A stretch of 64,000 nucleotides of DNA from Flavobacteriaceae bacterium MAR_2009_75 (GCA_002813285.1 PHTZ01000001.1:558001-622000); one strand, 5' to 3'; numbered from the stretch's first letter, positions 54,132 to 63,439 are shown. Numbers and translations are program-made. Notes: generated from the sequence alone by a model not told the origin.

Positions 54132-55145
54132 ATGAAGAAAGTCATGCTTTTATGTTTATCGGCGCTGTTGTTCGCCTGCGACGATGGAGACCTACAAATA
54201 GAACAAGTTGATTTTGATTCGGTAAACATCTCAAACTGCGGTAATGTAGATGATCTTACTGAAACGACCTTCTTTTTTAAAATAGATCAAGACGAGGCTT
54301 TACTATTAAATTTAGCGAGCGGCTTGCTCGAGAATGAGACCTCAACACCTGAAAGCATCTCTTCAACGATACCTTCATCGTCAAGTTTGATTTACCGTCT
54401 ATTTTCCGACAATGTTTCACAAGCCTATTTCTGTGATGTTATACCTTCGTTAGAACCTACCGTGATAGAAGAAACCACTGCAACTGCCGGTGATCTCAAT
54501 ATAGATACAGAAGTAGGTTCAGTTACCGAAACTGTTAAAAACTACAGACACACCATTTCGATTACAGGGCTATCACTGACCAATTCACAAAATGAAAGTC
54601 TTACCGATTCTTCTACATTTGAATACGGCACCTTTACCACAAGTACGAGCAATAGTATCGAATTAGAAACACCGTTTTCAAATTACGGAGAAATCGAATC
54701 TTATGTCGAGTGTTTAGAAAACCCTTCTGATTCTAGTATTCGATTGTATAAAACAATAAACGATGAATTTATAACCCTAGATGTACCGATAGACTCATTG
54801 GCAAATATGGCGACCAACGATACGTTACCTCGAAAAATCAATTTAGAGACCGGACTATTTAGGTACGTAGTTGCCGACACTTTGGTTACATCTGATATGG
54901 CCTGTACCACAAATCCTTTGTCAGAAGATATCGAAGCATGGTATTTTAATTCTACATCGGGCAACCTAAACATTGAAACCGTTGAAAGCGAACCTGACAC
55001 CGAGGGTACCATTACCTATACCCACAGCTTTACGCTAGACAGTCTTGTTCTTACGTTAAAGGCGAATGAAGAAGGTGAAAGCGATTCAACATTAGATCTT
55101 ATAGAAAGTATTGAAATGGGCAGTTATACGACATTCGGCAATTAA
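54132..55145 (+). CDS. hypothetical lipoprotein
   Basis: A 337-aa predicted lipoprotein (LLFAC, Cys16) rich in Ser, Thr, Asp and Glu and poor in basic residues, consistent with a surface-exposed or periplasmic beta protein. Two halves look weakly alike: each has an NC/CL start, a FFFKID or ITLDV strand and a closing GSYTTF/GTFTTS strand with an ESIE-type segment before it, suggesting an internal repeat of about 150 residues. I do not recognise a family. The last 4 bases overlap the end of the convergent Smr gene. Confidence 0.7.
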   Translation: MKKVMLLCLSALLFACDDGDLQIEQVDFDSVNISNCGNVDDLTETTFFFKIDQDEALLLNLASGLLENETSTPESISSTIPSSSSLIYRLFSDNVSQAYFCDVIPSLEPTVIEETTATAGDLNIDTEVGSVTETVKNYRHTISITGLSLTNSQNESLTDSSTFEYGTFTTSTSNSIELETPFSNYGEIESYVECLENPSDSSIRLYKTINDEFITLDVPIDSLANMATNDTLPRKINLETGLFRYVVADTLVTSDMACTTNPLSEDIEAWYFNSTSGNLNIETVESEPDTEGTITYTHSFTLDSLVLTLKANEEGESDSTLDLIESIEMGSYTTFGN

Positions 55146-55687
55146 ATATTATGGTAGATATATACCTCTGTAGCGCCTAAACCATATTTCTGATAATCAG
55201 CATCGTAGTATTTGACGTTTTCATACCTTCTAAAAAGGTAGTAAAGCTCTTCTTTTAGCACTCCTTCACCTACCCCATGTATAAAAATTATCTTTTGAAT
55301 TCGTTTGCGCATGGCAAACTCGAGTTGTCTTTTGGCGGTCTCTAACTGCAAATTGAGCATGTCGAAATTTGACAACCCCCTTGTAGAAGTGGTCAATTGG
55401 TTGATGTGAAGATCAACCTCCATTTTAGGCGCATTTCTCTCTTTAGATTTAATGGCTTTGCTCTGTCTCTTTTTTGTTTGCTCCTTTTCAGCCTTTATTT
55501 GTGATGCCTCGTAATGGCTAACTTGAATCTGTCCGCCCTCGATTATTACCAGTTCCGAAGGCATAAATTTTAATATAAAACCATCATTGGTTTCAATAGT
55601 AATTTCATTGCTATCGACCTTAACAACCTCTCCACCAATAATATCATCGATGGTCTCTACCCTATCTCCAACTGCAAAAACGCCCAT
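55142..55687 (-). CDS. Smr domain protein
   Basis: A 181-aa cytosolic protein. The N-terminal 60 residues form an SH3-like beta segment (GDRVETIDDIIGGEVVKVDS), then comes a basic Lys-rich linker, and a C-terminal Smr domain (about 95-181) with EVDLHINQL near 98 and IIFIHGVGEGVLKEEL near 136. Smr domains nick branched or stalled nucleic acid; the same layout is common in Bacteroidota and is often labelled MutS2-like, though no MutS part is present. A -7 type box is seen at 55705-55712 on this strand. Confidence 0.88.
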   Translation of the reverse strand: MGVFAVGDRVETIDDIIGGEVVKVDSNEITIETNDGFILKFMPSELVIIEGGQIQVSHYEASQIKAEKEQTKKRQSKAIKSKERNAPKMEVDLHINQLTTSTRGLSNFDMLNLQLETAKRQLEFAMRKRIQKIIFIHGVGEGVLKEELYYLFRRYENVKYYDADYQKYGLGATEVYIYHNI

Positions 55688-55750
55688 ATTTTATTTTATA
55701 TCCACAAAAATAATGGTAATTTTCCTGAAAGAATTTCCGGCAAGCCAAAA

Positions 55751-56050
55751 ATGTATCTGACCAGCTTTTTACTGAACATCGAAAATTATATGTTACCCTG
55801 CTTTACGAAAAAACTATGGGGTTTCGATTGCCCCGGTTGTGGCCTGCAAAGGTCAATGCTATTTCTAATAAAGGGCGATTTTGGTTCAGCGTTTGAAATG
55901 TACCCTGCCATCTATGTGCTCTTGCCTCTTCTTTTACTGTTAGTATTGGATAGTTTTTCAAAGCTAAAAATCAACAATTACATAATCGTTTTTCTAACCA
56001 TAGCAAGTGTGGCCTTGATACTTGGCAACTATGTGCTAAAATTTATTTAA
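55751..56050 (+). CDS. DUF2752 family membrane protein
   Basis: A 99-aa membrane protein with the DUF2752 signature FDCPGCGLQRSMLFLIKGDF near 25-44 between hydrophobic stretches (two further helices at about 54-71 and 76-97). The CPGCG pair may bind metal or form a disulfide. Function is unknown. It precedes two small CCC-motif-type membrane proteins in the same direction with 14- and 23-base gaps, a conserved flavobacterial trio in my recollection. Confidence 0.88.
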   Translation: MYLTSFLLNIENYMLPCFTKKLWGFDCPGCGLQRSMLFLIKGDFGSAFEMYPAIYVLLPLLLLLVLDSFSKLKINNYIIVFLTIASVALILGNYVLKFI

Positions 56051-56064
56051 TACGCCTTTAATTT

Positions 56065-56403
56065 ATGGAACAACAAAAATTACCAAACGTAACCATAGCC
56101 CTTGTTTTGGGTATTGTCTCCTATCTTTGCTGCTGTTTTAGCATAGGGATCGGTGGAATAGTTCTTTCCGGTATTGCTTTCTTCTTAATTCTTAAGGATG
56201 AAAAATTATACAAACAAAACCCCGAAAACTATTCGAACTTCAGCCAATTGAAAACCGCTAAAATTGTGGCCATCATCGGTTTGGTTTTAGGTGCAATTGC
56301 CTTGGTGTGGACGATTTTCTCAATTTCGCAAATGGGCGGATGGGAAGCTTATATGGAGCAGACCCAAGAAATTATGGAACAATGGGGCATCGAACAAGAA
56401 TAA
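56065..56403 (+). CDS. CCC motif membrane protein
   Basis: A 112-aa protein with two or three hydrophobic segments. Its first helix has LVLGIVSYLCCCFSIGIGGI (about 13-32), with the triple Cys that names the family; a DUF4190-like pattern follows (QLKTAKIVAIIGLVLGAIAL). It ends in an acidic tail. Function unknown; palmitoylation-like lipidation is not expected in bacteria, so the Cys may bind metal or lipid. Second gene of the DUF2752 trio. Confidence 0.82.
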   Translation: MEQQKLPNVTIALVLGIVSYLCCCFSIGIGGIVLSGIAFFLILKDEKLYKQNPENYSNFSQLKTAKIVAIIGLVLGAIALVWTIFSISQMGGWEAYMEQTQEIMEQWGIEQE

Positions 56404-56426
56404 GTATATCCACCTAAAACTAAAAT

Positions 56427-56738
56427 ATGAATCAAGAACCTTTACCTGGGGCAAGTACAGCTCTAACCATGGGTATTATCGGGGTAATCACCCCTTTTGT
56501 TTGCTGTGGGCCCTTTGCCTTAATCTTTGGCATAATCGGACTAAACAATGCCAAGAAAGCTGAACAGCTACATTTAGCTAATCCAGGCGTCTATTCCGGT
56601 TATGATAATGCTAAGACGGGCAAAACGTTATCTTATATTAGCATAGGGCTATCGATTGTGATGCTATTATTCACCATTCTCTATTTTGGTGCGATCATAG
56701 CTTTCTTTACTACTGACGGTTTTGGTTCAGGATTATAG
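56427..56738 (+). CDS. DUF4190/CCC-like small membrane protein
   Basis: A 103-aa membrane protein related to the preceding one, with GIIGVITPFVCCGPFALIFG near 16-35 (two Cys instead of three), a hydrophilic loop with NAKTGKTLSYI, and a second hydrophobic segment (about 70-95). It shares the same helix-loop-helix plan, so the pair is a divergent duplication. Function unknown. The gene is followed by a strong bidirectional terminator. Confidence 0.8.
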   Translation: MNQEPLPGASTALTMGIIGVITPFVCCGPFALIFGIIGLNNAKKAEQLHLANPGVYSGYDNAKTGKTLSYISIGLSIVMLLFTILYFGAIIAFFTTDGFGSGL

Positions 56739-56766
56739 AATTTAAAATAGTGCTACATAAAAAAAG

Positions 56767-56797
56767 TCCCTTCTAATCGGTTAGAAGGGATTTTTTT
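56767..56797. terminator. bidirectional terminator between the small membrane protein gene and rocD
   Basis: TCCCTTCTAA (56767-56776) pairs perfectly with TTAGAAGGGA (56781-56790) around a TCGG loop, with seven T's on the right and an A run on the left. Confidence 0.9.
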
Positions 56798-56817
56798 ATA
56801 CTAATGTGCGTCTTCAA

Positions 56818-58062
56818 TTACTTCTCAAATTGCTTCAATGTCGATGTGATAATTGACACACACTCGCGCAACTGTTCTTTATTCATCACCAATGGAGGTG
56901 CAAAGCGAATGATATTACCGTGTGTTGGTTTAGCCAAAAGTCCGTTATCTCTTAAGGCTATACAAATGTCCCAAGCTGTGGAACTTTCTTCGGTATCATT
57001 AATCAATATAGCGTTCAACAATCCTTTGCCGCGTACTTCGTTTACGATGTTGGAAGTCGGTATAAACTTATTCAGTTCTTCTCTAAACAACTCGCCCAGC
57101 TTCATGGCATTTTCCGCAAGGTTTTCGTTTTTTACGACTTCCAAAGCTGCCATTCCAACAGCAGCAGCTACCGGGTTACCCCCAAAAGTACTACCATGAT
57201 TACCCGGGCGAATAACACCCATGACGGCATCATCTGCCAATACAGCCGATACCGGGTAAGCCCCTCCTGAAAGTGCTTTTCCTAAAATTAAAATATCAGG
57301 TTTTACGTTTTCGTGGTCGACCGCCAACATTTTTCCAGTTCTGGCGATACCCGTTTGTACCTCATCGGCAATAAACAAAACTCCATACTTTTTACATAAT
57401 GCCTTGGCCTTGCTTAAGTAACCCTCTTTAGGAACATAAACCCCGGCCTCACCCTGAATGGGTTCGACCAAGAAGCCGGCAATATTGGAATTGTTTTTTA
57501 GGGTTTCTTCTAGAACTTCAAGGTTATCATATTCAATTTTTAGGAAACCAGCGGTATAAGGTCCGAAATTTTTGCGGGCCACCTCGTCATTAGAAAATGA
57601 AATAATCGTTGTGGTTCGACCGTGAAAGTTATTCTCGCAAACTATAATCTGCGCCTCATTTTCGGCAATGCCTTTCTGCTCGTAAGCCCATTTTCTACAC
57701 ACTTTTAAAGCGGTTTCAACCGCTTCAGCTCCCGTGTTCATCGGCAACAACTTATCGAAACCAAAAGTCTCGGTAACGTATTTCTCATACTTGCCCAACA
57801 TATCGTTATAAAACGCACGAGAGGTAAGGGTCAAGGTCTGGGCCTGTTCTGTCATCGCGCCCACAATTTTCGCGTGGCAATGACCTTGGTTTACAGCAGA
57901 GTAAGCCGAAAGAAAATCGTAATATTTTTTTCCTTCAACATCCCATACATAAACACCTTCTCCCCTATTTAGTACAACGGGTAATGGATGATAGTTGTGT
58001 GCACCGTACTTGTCTTCTAACGCAATAGCGTCTTCAGAAGTGATTTTTTCTAAAACTGACAT
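56818..58062 (-). CDS. rocD: ornithine aminotransferase
   Basis: A 414-aa PLP enzyme converting ornithine and 2-oxoglutarate to glutamate semialdehyde and glutamate, linking arginine and proline metabolism. Features are [20 protein letters not shown] near 19-38, [17 protein letters not shown] near 109-125, [14 protein letters not shown] near 144-157 and the PLP-Lys in [18 protein letters not shown] near 253-270. The start ATG 58062 gives the normal length. It is divergent from rlmD. Confidence 0.94.
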   Translation of the reverse strand: MSVLEKITSEDAIALEDKYGAHNYHPLPVVLNRGEGVYVWDVEGKKYYDFLSAYSAVNQGHCHAKIVGAMTEQAQTLTLTSRAFYNDMLGKYEKYVTETFGFDKLLPMNTGAEAVETALKVCRKWAYEQKGIAENEAQIIVCENNFHGRTTTIISFSNDEVARKNFGPYTAGFLKIEYDNLEVLEETLKNNSNIAGFLVEPIQGEAGVYVPKEGYLSKAKALCKKYGVLFIADEVQTGIARTGKMLAVDHENVKPDILILGKALSGGAYPVSAVLADDAVMGVIRPGNHGSTFGGNPVAAAVGMAALEVVKNENLAENAMKLGELFREELNKFIPTSNIVNEVRGKGLLNAILINDTEESSTAWDICIALRDNGLLAKPTHGNIIRFAPPLVMNKEQLRECVSIITSTLKQFEK

Positions 58063-58307
58063 GATAAAAATTACTTTAAATAAAACTTCAGTAATTCCTT
58101 CTATACCTTTTTCCTTTCGAGAGTTCGAAAATTCAGCGTAGGAGAGAAATCATCCTTGTAGAGCTACAAAGCTACAAAATATGGGCCAGACCGGCATAAT
58201 TTTTCGGTTGTGCACTAGCAATTCTTAGGTGAAAAAAATGATACAAACTCGAATAGCAATAGGCCTAATTATCTCTTAAACGCAAGTCTCATTTTATAGA
58301 AACATCC

Positions 58308-58315
58308 TATTTTTG
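58308..58315 (+). promoter_or_regulatory. -7 element of rlmD
   Basis: TATTTTTG is an exact TAnnTTTG match and ends 4 bases before the ATG at 58320, pointing to a leaderless transcript. Confidence 0.5.
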
Positions 58316-58319
58316 CGCC

Positions 58320-59729
58320 ATGCGGAAAAATAGAAGGAAACAAGTTTTCGAAAATGTTGAAGTAATCGATGCTGGAGCAAAAGGTAAAACTATTGGCAAA
58401 GCACCTGATGGGCGGGTCATTTTCTTAACGAATACTGTACCAGGCGATGTTGTTGATGTACAGACCACCAAAAAAAGAAAAGCCTATTTTGAAGGCGTTG
58501 CAACTCAGTTTCATAAACTGTCCGACAAACGTGTTGAACCAGAATGTCAGCATTTCGGCGTTTGTGGCGGCTGCAAGTGGCAAGACATGGGGTATGAACA
58601 TCAACTGTACTATAAGCAGAAAGAAGTAGAAAACAACCTTAAGCGGATCGGACATTTAGAACTTCCTGAAATCACCCCTATTCTAGGTTCAAAAGAACAA
58701 TATTTCTATCGGAACAAAATGGAGTTCTCGTTTTCCGATAGCCGTTGGCTGACCTTAAACGAGATACAGTCAGATATTGAAATCACCGATAAAAATGCGC
58801 TAGGGTTTCATATTCCCGGTATGTGGGATAAAATACTTGACATCAAAAAATGTCATTTACAACGTGACCCATCGAATGCCATTCGCCTAGCCACCCGTAA
58901 TTTTGCCGATGCGAACGGACTCTCATTTTTTAATCCGAGGCATCAGCACGGGTTATTGAGAACCTTAATGATTCGCACCGCATCTACAGGTGAGCTGATG
59001 GTATTGATACAGTTTTACGAAGATGACGTAGAGAAGCGAGAATTGTTACTCAATCATTTGAAAGATACTTTCCCAGAAATAACGGCATTGCTATATGTAG
59101 TCAACCAAAAGCAAAACGATACCATTTACGATCAAGAGATTGTTTGTTTTGATGGCCGTGACCATATTTTTGAGGAGATGGAAGGTCTTAAATTCAAAAT
59201 AACCGCTAAATCTTTTTATCAGACCAATTCAGAGCAAGCATATCAGCTCTATAAAATAACTAGGGATTTTGCCGACTTAGATGGTAATGAATTGGTCTAT
59301 GACCTGTACACCGGTACAGGAACCATTGCACAGTTTGTGGCTAAAAAAGCCAAAAAGGTGGTGGGTATAGAATCTGTTCCCGAAGCAATCGAAGATGCAA
59401 AGGCCAATGCAGAACGAAATCAAATTGAAAACGTAAATTTCTTCGTTGGAGATATGAAAAACGTATTCAATGAGACGTTTATTCAGCAAAATGGAATTCC
59501 TGACGTGATTATTACAGATCCGCCCCGAGATGGCATGCACAAAGATGTGGTGCAACAGATTTTAAACATAGCACCGGACAAAGTGGTCTATGTGAGTTGC
59601 AATAGCGCTACACAGGCTCGTGATCTTGCCTTGATGAAAGACGTTTACAAGGTAGCAAAGGTAAGACCGGTAGACATGTTTCCTCAGACCCATCACGTAG
59701 AAAATGTTGTACTTTTGAAAAAGATATGA
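58320..59729 (+). CDS. rlmD: 23S rRNA (uracil-C5)-methyltransferase RlmD/RumA-like
   Basis: A 469-aa SAM-dependent enzyme that methylates uracil C5 in 23S rRNA (U1939 in E. coli numbering; U747 specificity cannot be excluded). Layout: TRAM domain (about 8-65), the Fe-S cluster Cys in CQHFGVCGGCKWQ near 78-90, the SAM site DLYTGTGTIAQFVA near 328-341, TDPPRDGMH near 399-407 and the catalytic Cys in YVSCNSATQARDL near 423-435. It is the first gene of a three-gene unit with the DUF6452 and DUF6048 genes. Confidence 0.94.
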   Translation: MRKNRRKQVFENVEVIDAGAKGKTIGKAPDGRVIFLTNTVPGDVVDVQTTKKRKAYFEGVATQFHKLSDKRVEPECQHFGVCGGCKWQDMGYEHQLYYKQKEVENNLKRIGHLELPEITPILGSKEQYFYRNKMEFSFSDSRWLTLNEIQSDIEITDKNALGFHIPGMWDKILDIKKCHLQRDPSNAIRLATRNFADANGLSFFNPRHQHGLLRTLMIRTASTGELMVLIQFYEDDVEKRELLLNHLKDTFPEITALLYVVNQKQNDTIYDQEIVCFDGRDHIFEEMEGLKFKITAKSFYQTNSEQAYQLYKITRDFADLDGNELVYDLYTGTGTIAQFVAKKAKKVVGIESVPEAIEDAKANAERNQIENVNFFVGDMKNVFNETFIQQNGIPDVIITDPPRDGMHKDVVQQILNIAPDKVVYVSCNSATQARDLALMKDVYKVAKVRPVDMFPQTHHVENVVLLKKI

Positions 59730-59733
59730 CCCT

Positions 59734-60222
59734 ATGAACAAAATCAGAGTTGTAGTACTAATTTTCTTGGGTATACTTTCTTTTTCCGCATGTGAGAAAG
59801 ACGATATTTGTACAGATGCTGATACCCCTAGTTTGGTCATTAGATTTTATGATATTGCCGACACCACTGAGTTTAAAGATGTAGACAACTTAATTATTCG
59901 TGGTCTTTTACCTGAAGGAGAACAAGATACTATTGACAATGCAGCGTTAGATTCTATAGTACTTCCTTTACGTGTCGATTCAAATACCACATCATTTACG
60001 CTTAGCCGTCAAACGTCAATCGATGATATTAACGTAGACACCTTAACCTTCAACTACATAACTAAAGAAATCTATCAATCTCGTGCTTGCGGCTATATAG
60101 TCAATTACGAACAATTAGAGCCAAATATTGTGCCTAGTGATAGTTTATGGATTCAAGAAATTAGGGTAGTAGATTCAACGATTCAAAATACAGCCTCGGC
60201 CCATGTTAAGATCCTACATTAG
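59734..60222 (+). CDS. DUF6452 family lipoprotein
   Basis: A 162-aa predicted lipoprotein (LSFSAC, Cys20) beginning its mature part CEKDDICTDADTPSLVIRFYD, a typical DUF6452 start. Later Cys in QSRACGYIVNYEQL and a final strand near AHVKIL complete the pattern. Unknown function, probably at the outer membrane. It lies 4 bp after rlmD and overlaps the DUF6048 gene by 20 bases. Confidence 0.85.
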   Translation: MNKIRVVVLIFLGILSFSACEKDDICTDADTPSLVIRFYDIADTTEFKDVDNLIIRGLLPEGEQDTIDNAALDSIVLPLRVDSNTTSFTLSRQTSIDDINVDTLTFNYITKEIYQSRACGYIVNYEQLEPNIVPSDSLWIQEIRVVDSTIQNTASAHVKILH

Positions 60223-61027
60223 TATTTTATTTATTTGTACGGCATTTCTTGGGTATTCACAAGACAGGCCGATAGACCTCAACCGAAAAGACACTACAGT
60301 TTACAAACAACCTTATGGTCTTCGTGTAGGAATCGATTTGAGCAGACCGCTAATTTCATTTTTAGAGGATAATTACACAGGTCTAGAATTCGTAGGAGAT
60401 TACCGGTTGAGCCAAAAATTGTATTTAGCAGGTGAACTGGGCAATGAGAAGAAAACGATAGGTGTTCGACTCGGCATTGATGAAACAACGGCGTCGGGAG
60501 ACCTTTATAACTTTACGACATCGGGCAGTTATCTCAAGCTAGGAATAGATTACAATACCTATGGCAACTGGTATGGAGAACAGAATATGATTTATGTCGG
60601 AGGGCGCTACGCTTTCAGTACGTTCAGTCAGACCCTGAACAACTACAAAATTTTTAATATAGATCGGTATTGGAGTCCCGGAGATTTTACTGCAGGTACT
60701 GAACAAGTCGGCGAGTTTAGTGGCTTGACCGCATCTTGGTTAGAGTTTGTAGTAGGTATAAAAGCTGAAATCGTGAAAAATCTGTACTTCGGAGCTAGTG
60801 CTCGATTGGCTTTTTTGGTGACAAATAAAAACCCTGATAACTTCAGAAACCTATTCATTCCTGGGTTCAATAAAGTAACAGATGGTAGTAAATTTGGCGT
60901 CGGCTACAATTATTCCATTTCATATTTGATACCTCTTTATAAGAAAGCCAAGGCTCCGGAAGAACCTAAGGTCTTGAGCCGGCAAGCACCTCCGCCACCA
61001 CGACCCAACCAATCATCCCAGAACTAA
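60203..61027 (+). CDS. DUF6048 family outer-membrane beta-barrel-like protein
   Basis: A 274-aa exported protein with a signal peptide (about 1-19, ending FLGYSQ). The body alternates aromatic and polar residues, as in an eight- to ten-stranded outer-membrane barrel, e.g. LYLAGELGNEKKTIGVRLGI and QNMIYVGGRYAFSTFSQTL. The tail is proline-rich (QAPPPPRPNQ). Its start lies inside the DUF6452 gene, so the two products are made together and may act as a lipoprotein-barrel pair. Confidence 0.82.
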   Translation: MLRSYISILFICTAFLGYSQDRPIDLNRKDTTVYKQPYGLRVGIDLSRPLISFLEDNYTGLEFVGDYRLSQKLYLAGELGNEKKTIGVRLGIDETTASGDLYNFTTSGSYLKLGIDYNTYGNWYGEQNMIYVGGRYAFSTFSQTLNNYKIFNIDRYWSPGDFTAGTEQVGEFSGLTASWLEFVVGIKAEIVKNLYFGASARLAFLVTNKNPDNFRNLFIPGFNKVTDGSKFGVGYNYSISYLIPLYKKAKAPEEPKVLSRQAPPPPRPNQSSQN

Positions 61028-61033
61028 CACCTT

Positions 61034-62197
61034 TTAATCTGCTTTCTGGTATTTTGCTTTCTTACTGCCTTCGTACATTACATATTTGACCAAACGCGAC
61101 TCAAGGTGGCTATTGAAAACCTTGATTTTTCTCGATGGTCGCAGCCCAACATATTTTAAGGCTTCTAAGTTAGATGTAATGAACCAAGCCTCTGTACCCG
61201 GGTAACTTTGCTTTAAGGTATCACCTATAGAACCATAAAATTCTTCCATATCAAGGTTTAGACGTTCACCATATGGTGGATTAAAAACCATGTGCAATTT
61301 AGCATCTGTAAACTTCTCAGTTTGAAAAAAATTCTTGCGTTCTATAGTAATATAATCCGATAAATTGGCATTGGCCGCATTATCCGTTGCTTTTCTGACT
61401 GCGGAAGGAGCCTTATCATAACCAATTATTTTATGATGAAACTCGCGCGTTTTGTTCAAGCATACATCAACAATTTTATCGAACAGAGATTCATCAAAAT
61501 CATTCCATTTTTCAAAAGCAAACTCCTTACGATTGATATTTGCGGGAATATTACATGCAATCATTGCCGCTTCGGTTAAGAAGGTTCCACTTCCACACAT
61601 AGGATCCAAGAAGTCGCACTGACCATCCCAACCGCTCATCAGTAAAAGACCGGAAGCTAATACTTCATTAATTGGTGCAATATTGGTCGCAGTTCGATAA
61701 CCTCTTTGGTGCAACGACCTCCCCGAACTATCTAATGAAACATTACAATAATCTTTATGAATATGAATGTTGATTCTCACATCGGGAAACTTGACATCGA
61801 CATTAGGTCGAGTACCATCAGTGTCACGAAACTTATCTACAATGGCATCTTTTACCTTTTGAGAAACATAGAGCGAATGTGAAAAATTATCTGAATTCAC
61901 CGTAGAATCAATAGCGAATGTGGTGTCTACAGATAAAAACTCGCCCCAATCCATCGAATATATTTTGCGATAAAGTTCTTTCTCTGTGCGTACCGAAAAC
62001 GAGTGTATCGGTTTGATAATTTTTATGGCCGTTCTTAGACACAAATTTGCCTTGTACATAAAGCCGGTATCACCTTCGAAGGAAACATTTCGAACCCCAG
62101 TGACAATATTACCGCCACCAAGATCCTTAATTTCCTTTGCCAGAATTTCCTCAAAGCCAAAAAGTGTTTTGGCGACCATTTTAAAATTAGCACCCAT
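61034..62197 (-). CDS. THUMP domain class I RNA methyltransferase (RlmL-N/YpsC-like)
   Basis: A 387-aa SAM-dependent enzyme. The N-terminal THUMP domain (about 45-155) leads to a Rossmann methyltransferase with DPMCGSGTFLTEAAMIACN near 191-209 and the catalytic MVFNPPYGERL near 300-310. The NPPY motif means N-methylation of guanine or adenine, most likely m2G in rRNA as in RlmL/RlmK. ATG 62197 is used; an ATG at 62179 is possible. It converges with the DUF6048 gene with only 6 bases between stops. Confidence 0.9.
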   Translation of the reverse strand: MGANFKMVAKTLFGFEEILAKEIKDLGGGNIVTGVRNVSFEGDTGFMYKANLCLRTAIKIIKPIHSFSVRTEKELYRKIYSMDWGEFLSVDTTFAIDSTVNSDNFSHSLYVSQKVKDAIVDKFRDTDGTRPNVDVKFPDVRINIHIHKDYCNVSLDSSGRSLHQRGYRTATNIAPINEVLASGLLLMSGWDGQCDFLDPMCGSGTFLTEAAMIACNIPANINRKEFAFEKWNDFDESLFDKIVDVCLNKTREFHHKIIGYDKAPSAVRKATDNAANANLSDYITIERKNFFQTEKFTDAKLHMVFNPPYGERLNLDMEEFYGSIGDTLKQSYPGTEAWFITSNLEALKYVGLRPSRKIKVFNSHLESRLVKYVMYEGSKKAKYQKAD

Positions 62198-62216
62198 AGA
62201 AATGATATGAAAGTTG

Positions 62217-62235
62217 CAAAAATAGGTTAATTTTG
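62217..62235. promoter_or_regulatory. divergent -7 elements between the THUMP methyltransferase and ZIP genes
   Basis: TATTTTTG on the minus strand (62217-62224) and TAATTTTG on the plus strand (62228-62235), each an exact match, lie 3 bases apart. The minus box ends 19 bases before the THUMP gene ATG. The plus box would give a 5' leader of about 95 nt for the ZIP gene. Confidence 0.45.
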
Positions 62236-62335
62236 GCCCAAACTTTAAGATTCAGGTCAATAGTTAGGGATTGTCAAGAATCGATAATAAAATCATCCCT
62301 ACTGCATAATACACTATCTACTCTCACGAACGTTC

Positions 62336-63007
62336 ATGAACTACCTTCTGCCCATACTGGCCGTACTTTTAAGTTTTGTATTTGTATATATCATCAAGCC
62401 AGAGAATAAAAATCATTTTAAACTGGTATTGGCTTTTAGTGGTGCCTTTCTATTGGCGTTGACAATTTTTGAATTATTTCCGTCAGTTTACGAACATTCA
62501 GATGCCAAAACAGTTGGGGTATTTGTAATGTTAGGAATTCTGCTGCAAATATTTCTAGAGTTCTTTTCTAAAGGTGCCGAACACGGCCATGTGCACATCG
62601 ACAGTGAAAAATCAGGATTCCCGTGGGCCATTTTCATTAGTCTTTGCATTCACTCGTTTCTAGAAGGCCTTCCCATAGAACACCACGATACTATACTTTA
62701 TGGGGTGTTGATTCATAAAATTCCGATTGCGATTATTTTAAGCATCTTTTTACTGAATTCAAAGATATCGTTTACAAAGGCACTTTTGTTCACAACGTTG
62801 TTTTCATTGATGACGCCGATGGGAAGTTATATCGCCGCACATGCCCAGTGGATAGCAAATTATTATGCTCCCATAACGGCCTTGGTCATTGGCGTATTTC
62901 TTCATATCTCAACCGTAATACTTTTTGAAAGCTCAGAAGGTCATTCGTTTAATCTCAGAAAAATTTTCGTTATTATCTTAGGCATCGTTTTCGCTTATTT
63001 TCTATAA
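62336..63007 (+). CDS. ZIP family metal transporter
   Basis: A 223-aa polytopic membrane protein with eight hydrophobic segments. The metal-site helices of ZIP transporters are recognisable: IHSFLEGLPIEHH near 103-115 in the fourth helix and LIHKIPIAIIL near 123-133 in the fifth; a His-rich stretch (EHGHVHID) near 82-89 is in the preceding loop. Zinc or another divalent cation import is the family role. Shorter than usual but complete. It directly abuts the DUF4268 gene. Confidence 0.88.
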   Translation: MNYLLPILAVLLSFVFVYIIKPENKNHFKLVLAFSGAFLLALTIFELFPSVYEHSDAKTVGVFVMLGILLQIFLEFFSKGAEHGHVHIDSEKSGFPWAIFISLCIHSFLEGLPIEHHDTILYGVLIHKIPIAIILSIFLLNSKISFTKALLFTTLFSLMTPMGSYIAAHAQWIANYYAPITALVIGVFLHISTVILFESSEGHSFNLRKIFVIILGIVFAYFL

Positions 63008-63439
63008 ATGTTCAGCAGAGAAGAATCAAAAAAGTTACGGGAAGAATTCTGGATCGCCTTTGGAAAATCGTATCCGAAGAAATGGATTTTATATAATACT
63101 AAAATAAAAGGACTTGCCTTTAAATTTCATTTTGATGTAAAAAAGGCTATGGTCATTATGGATGTCGAGACCGATGATTTGGAAAAACGTATAGCTCTTT
63201 GGGAGAAGGTACAATCTTTAAAATCGATTATAGAGTCAGATGAATGTTTGCCCGACGCCCGTTTTGATGACAGCTATATTCTCAAGAATGGTAAAGAAGT
63301 CTCTCGGGTATTCGTTGAGAAATCGGCGGTGTCGATTCACAATAAAAACACCTGGCAAGAGACCATGGTGTTTTTAAGTGAAACTATGCTGAAATTTGAA
63401 GACTTCTTTTTCGATTTCAAAGAAGTGCTCAACCCTTAG
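63008..63439 (+). CDS. DUF4268 family protein
   Basis: A 143-aa cytosolic protein opening FSREESKKLREEFWIAFGKS, a DUF4268 hallmark, with YNTKIKGLAFKFHFDVKKA near 35-53 and a final helix with WQETMVFLSETMLKFEDFF. The family has a PD-(D/E)XK-like relative in some multidomain proteins, but this short form has no clear catalytic triad. It starts on the base after the ZIP gene stop; a functional tie is not evident. Confidence 0.85.
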   Translation: MFSREESKKLREEFWIAFGKSYPKKWILYNTKIKGLAFKFHFDVKKAMVIMDVETDDLEKRIALWEKVQSLKSIIESDECLPDARFDDSYILKNGKEVSRVFVEKSAVSIHNKNTWQETMVFLSETMLKFEDFFFDFKEVLNP

